Assembly: GCA_036380435.1 (NCBI GenBank)
Contig: DASVES010000243.1
Coordinates: 1-10,671, forward strand
From: DASQDT01 sp036380435
Lineage (GTDB): Bacteria > Acidobacteriota > Blastocatellia > Pyrinomonadales > Pyrinomonadaceae
Direction: 5' to 3'
Length of the DNA: 10,671 bases
Part shown: positions 1-6,829 of the stretch, in pieces
Layout: each line of letters begins with the position of its first letter
How positions within the stretch are numbered: position 1 is the stretch's first letter
Program-made: the position numbers and the translations under genes
Notes under the pieces: model-generated
Seen by the model: only the letters and a program-made list of their open reading frames with translations
Databases searched by the model: none
What the model was told of the DNA's origin: nothing

Positions 1-28
1 TACGATTCACTATTCACGAGGTTTTGAA

Positions 29-1300
29 ATGGCAGACCTGAGCGTTAATTTCGCGGGCATCAAATCGCCGAATCCCTTCTGGCTGGCGTCGGCCCCGCCG
101 ACGAATCTGGGGTCGATGGTCGAGCGCGCTTTCGACGCCGGTTGGGGCGGCGCGGTGTGGAAGACTCTGGGCGAGCCGATCCGCAACGTCTGCTCGCGGC
201 TCGGCTCCATCGACTCGGGCACGCAGCGGATGATCGGCCTCAACAACATCGAGCTGATTACGGATCGCCCGCTCGACGTGAACCTGCGCGAGATCGCGGA
301 GTGCAAGAAGAAGTATCCGAAGCACGCGCTCATCGTCTCACTGATGGTCGAATCGAACCGCGAGGCGTGGCACGAGATCGCCAAGAGGGTCGAGGACACG
401 GGGGCCGACGGCGTGGAGCTTAACTTCGGCTGCCCGCACGGCATGAGCGAGCGCGGCATGGGGTCGGCGATGGGGCAGGTGCCCGAGTACACCTGCATGG
501 TCACGGAGTGGGTGAAGGAGGCGACGCGGCTTCCCGTCATCGTCAAGCTCACGCCGAACGTGACGAGCATCAACCCGCCGGGGCGCGCGGCCGTGCGCGG
601 CGGCGCCGACGCGCTCTCGCTCATCAACACCATCAACTCTGTGGTGGGCGTCAACCTCGACACGTTCGTGCCCCACCCGAACGTCGGGGGCAAGGCCGCC
701 CACGGCGGCTACTGCGGCCCGGCCGTCAAGCCCATCGCGCTCAACATGGTCTCGGAGCTGGCGCGCGACCCCGAGGTTCGCATCCCCATCTCGGGCATCG
801 GCGGCATCTCGACGTGGCGCGACGCGGCCGAGTTTTTGCTTCTTGGCGCGACCACCGTCCAGGTCTGCACCGCCGTCATGCACTACGGCTACCGCATCGT
901 CGAAGACATGATCGACGGCCTCTCGAACTACCTCGACGAGAAGGGCCTGCCCTCGGTGCGCGACATCATCGGCGCGAGCGTCGAGCGCGTCACGGACTGG
1001 GGCAACCTCGACCTCAACTACAAGACGGTCGCGCGCATCGACCACTCCCTCTGCATCCGCTGCAACCTCTGCCACGTCGCCTGCGAGGACGGCGCGCACC
1101 AGTGCATCCCGCTCGTCCAGATGAACGGCGCGCGCTTCCCCGTCGTCGATGAGCCGGAGTGCGTCGGCTGCAACCTCTGCTATCTCGTCTGCCCCTCGCC
1201 CGGCTGCATCTCGATGGTGAGACTCGACGACGGCAGCCAACCCCTCACGTGGCGCGAGCTTTCAAGCCGCCCGCCCGAGACGATGACGGGCGACCACTAA
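29..1300 (+). CDS. preA: NAD-dependent dihydropyrimidine dehydrogenase subunit PreA
   Basis: Cytoplasmic FMN/Fe-S subunit that, with PreT, interconverts uracil or thymine and their 5,6-dihydro forms (reductive pyrimidine pathway). The 423 residues are close to the roughly 410 of E. coli PreA. Residues 1-320 form the dihydroorotate-dehydrogenase-like barrel. It carries LNFGCPHGMSERGMG at about 131-145, where N132 and C135 align with the substrate-binding Asn and catalytic Cys of mammalian DPD, and N200-T201 match its second substrate-contact pair. The C-terminus is a two-[4Fe-4S] ferredoxin domain with Cys at 342/345/348/352 and 378/381/384/388. A GAGG Shine-Dalgarno at 18-21 lies 7 nt before the ATG. 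Every key residue looks intact. A preT-like gene would be expected nearby; only 28 bases upstream are visible, and the next gene downstream is on the opposite strand. The family assignment is firm; the physiological direction is inferred. Confidence 0.95.
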   Translation: MADLSVNFAGIKSPNPFWLASAPPTNLGSMVERAFDAGWGGAVWKTLGEPIRNVCSRLGSIDSGTQRMIGLNNIELITDRPLDVNLREIAECKKKYPKHALIVSLMVESNREAWHEIAKRVEDTGADGVELNFGCPHGMSERGMGSAMGQVPEYTCMVTEWVKEATRLPVIVKLTPNVTSINPPGRAAVRGGADALSLINTINSVVGVNLDTFVPHPNVGGKAAHGGYCGPAVKPIALNMVSELARDPEVRIPISGIGGISTWRDAAEFLLLGATTVQVCTAVMHYGYRIVEDMIDGLSNYLDEKGLPSVRDIIGASVERVTDWGNLDLNYKTVARIDHSLCIRCNLCHVACEDGAHQCIPLVQMNGARFPVVDEPECVGCNLCYLVCPSPGCISMVRLDDGSQPLTWRELSSRPPETMTGDH

Positions 1301-1405
1301 ACCGCACTTGTCGGAGCACGCGCGCGCGGGCCACTTGAAACACTTCTCGCGGAAGCATTCTTTCGCCCGCCGGTCAGATTCCCTCCCCGGCACGAACCAG
1401 CGCAC

Positions 1406-1438
1406 AAAAAAAGGGGGCGGCTCGAATGAGCCGCCCCC
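1406..1438 (-). terminator. Intrinsic terminator of the PA-zincin operon
   Basis: A perfect 11-bp GC-rich stem (1413-1423 paired with 1428-1438) closes a 4-nt loop. Read on the minus strand, a run of seven T follows it immediately (the A run at 1406-1412). It lies 43 bases past the stop of the PA-zincin gene, so it terminates that operon. On the plus strand no T run follows, so it is not a canonical terminator for preA, although the hairpin could still protect that transcript's 3' end. Confidence 0.9.
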
Positions 1439-1481
1439 GTCAAAGGAGTCAGAGTTTAAGACAGGGCCGAAGCCCCGCCCG

Positions 1482-3230
1482 CTAGGGAATGCTGGCGCTG
1501 CCGGCGCAGCTCATGAGCGCGTCCTTCTGGGCGGCAGTGATGGTGCCTTGCTTCTTGAGCGCATTCGCCAACTGCCCGACCCTGGCCACGAATATGCCGT
1601 GGTTGCTGGAGCTGGCGGCAATCGCCTGAATCTTGTCCATGAAGGTGCAGCCGTCGGTGAACATGAAGTTCGTGATGCCGCTGTTGCAGCTACCGATGAC
1701 GACCGTCGGGCTGAAGTCGGAGGAGTCGTCGCAGTCGTCGGCCGTGGCGACGCCGTCGAGGTCGAAATCAGGGAACCAGCCCACGTCCCTCATCAACTCC
1801 AGCGTCAGGTCGTCCGGCGCTTTGAGGTTGTGCGTCAGGTCGCCATTGATGGAAGGCTCCATCAGGAGGTTCCTGAAGGCGATGTTGTCGTAGTGAGAGC
1901 CGGACGAGCCGCCAACCACAGGGTTCGGCATGTACAGGCGAACTCTGCCGAGAGGATCAGCGCCGGCCCGGATGTTGGGGTCTTTGCCGATGAACCCGGT
2001 GGCGCCGGGTTGACCCACGATGGCGAGGCCGTCGGCGCGCGTCAAGCTCACCGTCGGAATGGTGACGAACGCGTCATTGATACCGTCGCCCGCCATTCCC
2101 GGAGGCGCTGCCGCCGCGTTGGCCAACTGGTTGTAGATAATCGCGCCCGCGGCTCCGGCAGCCGACGCGTTCCGGCCTTTGACAGCAAAGCCGCAGCCAC
2201 CGCGTTCGATCAAGACGATGTTGCCGGCGACCGCCGCGGCATTGCTAAACGCCGTGCATCCGTCGGTAGTCGTAAAGGCCGCTGCCCCGCCATCTTCGTC
2301 AACGTCAACCGCCGGCACGATGGTGGCCGAGATGGGAGAAACCAGAGAGCTGATCGCTGGGCCGAAGGCAGCCGTCCCGAACTGTTTGGTTCCGGCGATG
2401 GCGGGCGGCGTCAGGACTCTCACTTCAGGACTGCCCAGAACGAGCACGCTCGGCGCGCCTGCCGTCACGTTCGCGCCGTTCCAGACGACGTTCCCGAAGT
2501 TGATTGCCGAAGCCTGACGCTGGGCACGAGTCATTTGATCCCAGCTCAGGCCGGTGGTGTTGTCGAACGTGTGGCGCGCGAAGATGTCGGTTAGGCCGCC
2601 CTCGGGGTCTGCATTAGTCGCCCCGAAATTTCTGCCGTTCGACTCGTTGACCTGGTTAGCGAAATTCAGGCCGTGACCGAACTCATGTAGGAGCACCGCG
2701 ACAAGATCATTCTGGGCTCCGTGGTTGTTGTCCACTCCCAGGTAGAAGTTGAAGTCGCTGCTGAACTGGCAGTTGATGTCGGGGAAGTTGGGGGTAGGAT
2801 GCAACTCAGTGCCGGCGCGCTTATCGGCCAGCGTACCGAAATACCAAGTGAGCGGAAACTCCGAACCGGGGTACAGACCGACACCGCCGAAGTCAGAGGC
2901 CAGGTACGTCGGACCGGCGCTCCCCAGCACGTTCGCGCCGAGGGGGTTGAAGGCCGCCTGGATGCGGACGGTGACGGGGCTGTCGAGGGTGCCGCCCCAG
3001 ATGGTGGCGGCGTGCTGGAAGGCGAAAAGGCGCTGGGCGCCGCGTGTGGTTTCCGGGTTGCCGCCGACGGGGGCCACGGGCGTCGGGTCGTTGAAACCCT
3101 CGCCGGGGCCGTCTATGTTGACGATGACGATGGTGACTCCTCCGGCGAACGCCGTGCTGGAGCAGGCGAGAACCATCAACATCGCGAAAAGGACGAGCGA
3201 GCTTTTTGCTTTAGGAAGGTAATTTCGCAT
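1482..3230 (-). CDS. Secreted PA-domain zincin-like metallopeptidase
   Basis: Predicted exported zinc peptidase of 582 residues. A Sec signal peptide covers about residues 1-29 (hydrophobic 11-27, ending in AFA-G). The zinc helix is HEFGHGLNF at 182-190 (H182, E183, H186). A PA (protease-associated) domain at roughly 305-415 follows, and after it SGSHYDN (444-449, H446) and LMEPSIN (Met457). I infer H446 as the third zinc ligand and Met457 as the Met-turn, as in M8-like enzymes where an insert separates HExxH from the third His. From about 490 there is an acidic DxDGxxxxDDCDD stretch, then a Cys-containing tail ending SCAGSASIP. AAGGAG (3239-3244) precedes the ATG by 8 nt and overlaps the upstream gene's stop codon, so the two are probably co-transcribed and translationally coupled. 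Substrate unknown. Loss of activity cannot be excluded because the third ligand is inferred. Confidence 0.85.
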   Translation of the reverse strand: MRNYLPKAKSSLVLFAMLMVLACSSTAFAGGVTIVIVNIDGPGEGFNDPTPVAPVGGNPETTRGAQRLFAFQHAATIWGGTLDSPVTVRIQAAFNPLGANVLGSAGPTYLASDFGGVGLYPGSEFPLTWYFGTLADKRAGTELHPTPNFPDINCQFSSDFNFYLGVDNNHGAQNDLVAVLLHEFGHGLNFANQVNESNGRNFGATNADPEGGLTDIFARHTFDNTTGLSWDQMTRAQRQASAINFGNVVWNGANVTAGAPSVLVLGSPEVRVLTPPAIAGTKQFGTAAFGPAISSLVSPISATIVPAVDVDEDGGAAAFTTTDGCTAFSNAAAVAGNIVLIERGGCGFAVKGRNASAAGAAGAIIYNQLANAAAAPPGMAGDGINDAFVTIPTVSLTRADGLAIVGQPGATGFIGKDPNIRAGADPLGRVRLYMPNPVVGGSSGSHYDNIAFRNLLMEPSINGDLTHNLKAPDDLTLELMRDVGWFPDFDLDGVATADDCDDSSDFSPTVVIGSCNSGITNFMFTDGCTFMDKIQAIAASSSNHGIFVARVGQLANALKKQGTITAAQKDALMSCAGSASIP

Positions 3231-3238
3231 GGTGGTTC

Positions 3239-3245
3239 TCCTTTA
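3239..3245 (-). promoter_or_regulatory. Shine-Dalgarno overlapping upstream stop codon
   Basis: AAGGAG (CTCCTT on the plus strand, 3239-3244) overlaps the TAA stop (3243-3245) of the small anchored protein and lies 8 nt before the ATG of the PA-zincin gene. Ribosomes ending the first gene would sit on the start site of the second, which suggests coupled expression. Confidence 0.75.
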
Positions 3246-3698
3246 CTGGTTCGGTACTTCCTGGAGGCCGAGGAACTCCGCGGCCTCTTCCATCGTGAAC
3301 ACGCACCGAACCTCGGTCGTGCCGTCGGCGTTGGCCCGGCCTAACACCACGCCGTTGAAACGCCCTTCCAGATTTACCAGCTTCATGCCGTTCGCCTGCG
3401 TGTTGACCGCCAGACCATCGCTCGAACGATTCGTGAGCGAGCTCACCTGATCGACCATCACCTGCGTCTCTTCTGCGGTCGGCTTACGCAGTTTCCCGCT
3501 TGCCTTGTCTAATATGATCTCCTCCGTCGCCACGTATTTCTTCCCGCCCTTTCCTTGTTGTGCGGACTGCGAAGAGACCATCGTCCACACTCCGACGAGT
3601 AGAACGAACACTGCCAATGAGGCGACCAGACGGGCCGGACTCGGCCGACCCTTCGCGTGCCTTTTAACTTGGCCGGGGGCTCGCAAGTTATTCTTCAT
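3243..3698 (-). CDS. Small membrane-anchored protein of unknown function, first gene of the PA-zincin operon
   Basis: I do not recognise a named family. The 151-residue product has a basic N-terminus (1-23), one hydrophobic segment at about 24-42 (signal anchor or uncleaved signal peptide), and a soluble exported part of about 105 residues. That part contains KYVATEEIILDKASGKLRKP (54-73), a likely helix with TAEETQVMVDQVSSLTN, a strand-rich stretch around GLAVNTQANGMKLVNLEGRF, then TTEVRCVFTMEEAAEFLGL with the only cysteine (C132). The in-frame ATG 30 nt upstream (3728) is rejected as the start because a good AAGGAG lies 6 nt before the ATG at 3698. Its 12-nt spacing to the protease suggests a partner role such as an export, propeptide-like or inhibitory factor, but this is inference from context only. 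From memory, similar short proteins precede PA-domain proteins in related genomes; a search is needed to confirm this. Confidence 0.75.
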   Translation of the reverse strand: MKNNLRAPGQVKRHAKGRPSPARLVASLAVFVLLVGVWTMVSSQSAQQGKGGKKYVATEEIILDKASGKLRKPTAEETQVMVDQVSSLTNRSSDGLAVNTQANGMKLVNLEGRFNGVVLGRANADGTTEVRCVFTMEEAAEFLGLQEVPNQ

Positions 3699-3704
3699 GT
3701 GTTT

Positions 3705-3710
3705 CTCCTT
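3705..3710 (-). promoter_or_regulatory. Shine-Dalgarno that fixes the start of the small anchored protein
   Basis: AAGGAG (CTCCTT on the plus strand) lies 6 nt before the ATG at 3698. The alternative upstream ATG (3728) would place this motif inside the coding region and would add ten residues before the basic N-terminal region. The downstream start is therefore preferred. Confidence 0.75.
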
Positions 3711-3728
3711 TAAGGAACCGTTGGACAT

Positions 3729-4210
3729 TTTCGAGGTTTACAAATCGCGACGTGCCCTGTTGTAGGAGTCTTCGCGCCGGTTAAGGAAGGCGGCAAAGCC
3801 AATTAACCGGCCGAAGCCTCCGCGTTTTGAAGTGGCATGGCCGGCGGGCCTGGCGGCCCGAGGGCCGTCCGGAGACGCAGACGCACGAGTATGGAGAGCG
3901 AGTTCGATCAAGGGGCGGAAGATGCGCGGCCCTTCTTAGGTGGCGAGGGACAACTTGAGCGGCGGCAACGGGCAAGGATGCCAGCTCGAAGCGCAGACGT
4001 TATGTGTTTAGGCTTTTTACCTGAAGCGGTGAATCAATCACCTTCGGCGAAAGGCCAGCAACGGATTATGGGAGCGGAGCTTATTCCAAGACCGGCGTCT
4101 TGTCAACCGAATTGAGGCGGCCGCCTCGGGACGGCGCCACCCGGCGCCCCCGGCCCGCCGGTGACGCGGCGCGCTTGCGCCGGCGCAAAACCCCGGTCGC
4201 GAGGAGACTT
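3729..4210. other. Long intergenic region upstream of the PA-zincin operon
   Basis: About 480 bases with no convincing gene. Short open frames on both strands are Arg/Pro-rich and lack ribosome-binding sites or family resemblance. Three structures are visible: a 9-bp inverted repeat at 3776-3811, a 6-bp hairpin with a 4-nt loop at 3845-3860 (CGGGCC/GGCCCG), and a small GGTGA/TCACC hairpin near 4029-4043. The region must hold the promoter of the minus-strand operon, but I could not identify a convincing -35/-10 pair. Confidence 0.6.
3776..3811 (-). repeat. Inverted repeat in the presumed leader of the PA-zincin operon
   Basis: GCCGGTTAA (3776-3784) and its exact complement TTAACCGGC (3803-3811) enclose 18 bases that contain a further GGC/GCC pair. 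On the minus strand it lies about 80 bases before the first ATG of the operon, so it could be a folded 5' leader or an operator. It has no T tract, so it is not a terminator. It matches no riboswitch class I can recognise. Confidence 0.5.
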
Positions 4211-4324
4211 CCGCCGTACCCCGAGTTCGCCCGCTTCCTCGTCGAGCGCGGCATCAACTCCATCTCGCTCAACCCCGACACCGTCATCCAGACCACCCAC
4301 CTCATCCACGAGGCCGAGGCCGCG
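4211..4324 (+). pseudogene. ppsA: C-terminal remnant of phosphoenolpyruvate synthase
   Basis: In one plus-strand frame the 38 codons contain YPEFARFLVERGINSISLNP followed by DTVIQTTHLIHEAEA. This is the conserved C-terminal end of PEP synthase (pyruvate, water dikinase), whose E. coli version ends with a closely matching GIDSLSLNPDTVVQT region. The rest of the roughly 800-residue enzyme (swivelling His domain, ATP-grasp domain, most of the PEP-binding barrel) is absent. Upstream codons become low-complexity Arg/Pro/Ala without similarity, and the usual CGQxPSD lead-in is not recognisable in any frame. No ribosome-binding site or plausible start precedes it. The frame runs on to a stop at 4424-4426 through Ala-rich, non-homologous sequence. 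I read it as the relic of a deletion or rearrangement. A functional small protein is unlikely. Confidence 0.8.
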
Positions 4325-4654
4325 TGCGCGCCGCCGGCCAACGGCGAACGCACGGCCGCCGCCGCCCCTCTTCGTCACGCCGCCGCGCACGACGCCGCAG
4401 ACGTTCAGCGTCCTGTAAAGAATTAAGCGGCGGCGAGTAGTGGCTCCGCTTGATAAACCAGCTTCCGGCTCCCTCTCTGCGCGCGCTACCCGATGAAATG
4501 TTTTACCCCGGAATGGCATTAACATTTTAGAGAGCTGTAGGCCGGACAATTATCTCCAGATGAGTTAACGGGAGAGAGAGTCCTCGTCGGATTTGAAATT
4601 GACTCACTACCCGGCGGCGGCGGTTCGGCCGGGCCACACGTAAAGGAGCGAGTC
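4325..4654. other. Intergenic region between the ppsA remnant and the metzincin gene
   Basis: No gene is supported here. The first 100 bases are GC-rich continuation of the decayed frame. From about 4490 to 4600 the sequence is clearly more AT-rich, as expected of a promoter region for the plus-strand gene at 4655, but no well-spaced -35/-10 pair could be assigned. A weak 6-bp hairpin (CCCGGC 4610-4615 with GCCGGG 4628-4633) lies just upstream of the strong AAAGGAG at 4642-4648. Confidence 0.5.
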
Positions 4655-6199
4655 ATGAAGCAACGAAGGCATAGCTTCCGTGTTGTGTTGATTGAGTCCG
4701 TCCTCTGCGCCGTCGTCCTCTGCGCCGTCCTCTGGGCCGTCGTCCCCGCCTCGGCCGGGCGCATCGACTTCAACTGGAGCGTCTGTGTCGAGCTCGCAGA
4801 TATACTCGAACCGGAGAGGACGTGGATTCCGGTCGGCTGCGAAGCCACGCTCTGCTGTCAGGGATGCCCCGACGCGCCCATCGACTGGCGCATCCGCGTC
4901 TCTGGCGACCCGCTCGACAGCGTCCTCCTCCAGTTCGAGAACCTCCCGCCAGAAGCGGCGCGGAAACTCGTCATCAAAGGCAAGGCCCGCTGGGAAGGTA
5001 ATGCCCTCCGCGTCAGGCCGGGCGAAACCGTCGTCAGCGGTTTCAAGTCCGACCCCCGCGCCGTGCCGGCCGTCGCGACTCCGCGCCTGTTCGCCAATAA
5101 AGAGCGCCTCCAGCGTCTTCAGGAGGCCGCGGAGCGCGAGGACGCCGCGCCTCGCGGGCAGGCCGCGCCGGCCGCGAAGCCCGGCGCCGGCCGCGACCTC
5201 GGGCGGATGGAAGTCGTCGTCGAGCAGTTGATGGGGAAGTACGTGGTCAACGAGGCCCGCGTGGTCTACAACGTCAGGAGGTGCCGACAGGGGGGGGCCA
5301 ATAATGACCACTTCCTCCTCAATAACAACATCGGCAGTGACAACGTCGTGGCGATCCTCGACGCGCGCAATGGGAACAACGTCTGTCTCGAAGATGAGGA
5401 TTATCGTGGCGTCGGAGCCATCTTCGTGGGCGACCTCCGCACCAGCGAGCAGTGTACCTCCGAGACGGCCATCTTCTCCGACGACAACGCGATGTGGTTC
5501 CTCACGCCGACCCTCTGGACCAGCTCGCTATCCGACGAGAAAATCGCGAACCTCCTGCCGATCCTCGAAGCGCCCGTAGCCGTCTGGCTCGCCGACCCCA
5601 ACCCCACGCCCGGCACGCCGGAGCGCGCCGAGTGGGAGATGGCCACCGCCAACCACTACTACAACTCCCAAAACGCCGGCATCGCGTTCGACGCGACCTA
5701 CACGGACGTTTCCGCAAACGGCGACGCCGTGCGGCTCATCGGCGCGGGCTGCAGCAGGGTAGGCCAAATCAAGGCCAGCAGCTTCTACAGGCCCAACCAG
5801 CTAAACGTCTACTACGTAGACAACGGCCCCACTCAGAGCTGGAGGGGCAAGACCTGCTGGCAGGCCGACCCCACCAGCGCGTCCCACGAACCCAACATCA
5901 TCTTCATCGACCGGAGATCCCGCCAGGAGACTCTCGCGCACGAGTTCGGCCACTCGTTCTCTCTGGATCACCCTGACGAGGATGGGATCATGGGCATCAA
6001 CATGCACAACCTCATGTGGAGCGGCGGCTCCATGCGCACAATCATCTCCCTCGGGCAAGCCTTCCGCATGAACGTCAACGTCACATCCATGCTCAACGTT
6101 AACGGCGTACGCACCGGCTTTACGCGCGATCCCTCCTGCGCCGACACGACGACCAATCCTCGCTGTCCGCATCTGGCGCTGGACGTGACTCCCAAGTGA
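4655..6199 (+). CDS. Secreted metzincin-like zinc metallopeptidase
   Basis: Predicted exported zinc endopeptidase of 514 residues. A signal peptide spans 1-34 (hydrophobic 10-30, PASA-G cleavage). Residues 36-135 form a Cys-rich N-terminal region (C44, C62, C67, C68, C71) of unknown fold. An Ala/Arg/Pro-rich linker follows at about 140-180, then the catalytic region from about 190. The zinc motif HEFGHSFSLDH (429-439) supplies H429, H433 and H439 as ligands and E430 as general base. The usual metzincin Gly of HExxHxxGxxH is Ser436. NLMWSGG (452-458) gives the Met-turn (M454), followed by LGQAFRMN and a short Cys-containing tail (PSCADTTTNPRC). A strong AAAGGAG lies 6 nt before the ATG. The HEAT-like gene begins 40 nt downstream on the same strand. 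The enzyme class is well supported; the substrate is unknown, and the Gly-to-Ser change should be weighed when judging activity. Confidence 0.85.
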   Translation: MKQRRHSFRVVLIESVLCAVVLCAVLWAVVPASAGRIDFNWSVCVELADILEPERTWIPVGCEATLCCQGCPDAPIDWRIRVSGDPLDSVLLQFENLPPEAARKLVIKGKARWEGNALRVRPGETVVSGFKSDPRAVPAVATPRLFANKERLQRLQEAAEREDAAPRGQAAPAAKPGAGRDLGRMEVVVEQLMGKYVVNEARVVYNVRRCRQGGANNDHFLLNNNIGSDNVVAILDARNGNNVCLEDEDYRGVGAIFVGDLRTSEQCTSETAIFSDDNAMWFLTPTLWTSSLSDEKIANLLPILEAPVAVWLADPNPTPGTPERAEWEMATANHYYNSQNAGIAFDATYTDVSANGDAVRLIGAGCSRVGQIKASSFYRPNQLNVYYVDNGPTQSWRGKTCWQADPTSASHEPNIIFIDRRSRQETLAHEFGHSFSLDHPDEDGIMGINMHNLMWSGGSMRTIISLGQAFRMNVNVTSMLNVNGVRTGFTRDPSCADTTTNPRCPHLALDVTPK

Positions 6200-6239
6200 G
6201 GGCCGGGCCGCCCCGACGCGGCCGAAACGGAGGACGAAC

Positions 6240-6761
6240 ATGAAAAGCTATGTACTGCTCACGACCCTGCTGGCCCTCTGCTTCGCCGCCCCCGAATGCC
6301 GGAGGCACGGCGCGGGGACGCCCTCACACCCGTCGCCGGAACAGGCGGCGCAGGCCCGCCGCGCCATCGTCAATTACTTCGAATGCGAGGAGTGTGAGGC
6401 GGGAGAGATCGAAGCCGTCGTCAAGCTGGGCCAGGTGGCCGTGCCCACCCTCGCGGCGACGCTCCTCGAAGGCCCCTCGCAAGCCAACCTCGAACTACTC
6501 CGCCGCCACCTCACCGCCTCTTACCGCGAGCTGAGGGAGTACGAGCGGACGCACCCTAAAGCGAAGGTGCCGGGGAGCGAGGAGCAGTTCGTCAAAACTT
6601 ACATGGACAATTACGTCGTCCTCTACCAGACGAGGGCGGCGACGGCGCTCGGGGCCATCGGCGGCCCGGAGGCCCGGCGGGCGCTGGAGGAGGCTTCGCG
6701 CAAGCCGCTGCGCGGGGACGTGCAGGCCGCGGTCAAGGCGTCTCTGGAGAAGATAAAGTAG
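6240..6761 (+). CDS. Small exported HEAT-repeat-like protein
   Basis: A 173-residue protein with a hydrophobic N-terminus (3-17) and Cys14 and Cys20. It is probably exported. LALC at 11-14 is a poor lipobox because of Leu at -1, so lipoprotein status is uncertain. Residues about 33-75 include a FECEEC cluster (C49, C52) and a helical pair containing VVKLGQVAVPTLAATLLEG. Residues 132-173 contain RAATALGAIGGPEARRALEEA and a following helix, a typical HEAT-like helix pair (AxxALGxIGxxxAxxxL). GGAGG at 6229-6233 lies 6 nt before the ATG. It starts 40 nt after the metzincin gene and is probably co-transcribed with it. HEAT helices usually bind protein, so it could bind the protease or its target; that role is inferred, and no exact family is recognised. 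Confidence 0.75.
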   Translation: MKSYVLLTTLLALCFAAPECRRHGAGTPSHPSPEQAAQARRAIVNYFECEECEAGEIEAVVKLGQVAVPTLAATLLEGPSQANLELLRRHLTASYRELREYERTHPKAKVPGSEEQFVKTYMDNYVVLYQTRAATALGAIGGPEARRALEEASRKPLRGDVQAAVKASLEKIK

Positions 6762-6793
6762 CCCGAGAGGCTGGCGCCGGGCGGGGCGCGCAG

Positions 6794-6827
6794 ACGGGGG
6801 CCGGAGGCTCACGGCCCGCGCCCCCGT
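6794..6827. terminator. Possible shared hairpin between convergent genes
   Basis: ACGGGGGC (6794-6801) pairs perfectly with GCCCCCGT (6820-6827) around an 18-nt GC-rich loop. It lies exactly between the stop codons of the convergent HEAT-like and methyltransferase genes. No T tract follows on either strand, so it is at best a weak or factor-assisted bidirectional terminator. Confidence 0.35.
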
Positions 6828-6829
6828 CG

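Noticed and set aside
338..1240. A 300-codon open frame on the minus strand
   Set aside because: Antisense shadow of preA, with Asp/Ala/Arg/His-rich low-complexity translation.
1308..2594. A 428-codon open frame on the plus strand
   Set aside because: It is antisense to the PA-zincin gene and runs through its terminator; no Shine-Dalgarno or recognisable domain.
3776..3811. Inverted repeat considered as a c-di-GMP (GEMM) riboswitch because of the GCAAAGCC string on the plus strand
   Set aside because: The string is on the strand opposite to the operon, and the second stem and other conserved GEMM positions are not present.
3781..3975. A 64-codon minus-strand frame in the leader of the PA-zincin operon
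   Set aside because: Arg/Pro-rich product with no good ribosome-binding site; it overlaps the inverted repeat at 3776-3811, which explains the sequence better.
4519..4553. TTAACA and AATTAT considered as a promoter for the metzincin gene
   Set aside because: The two boxes are 23 bases apart, well beyond the normal 16-18, and the -10 matches only four of six bases.
4607..5311. A 234-codon minus-strand frame facing away from the metzincin gene
   Set aside because: Antisense to the signal peptide and N-terminal domain of a well-supported secreted protein; no motifs of its own.
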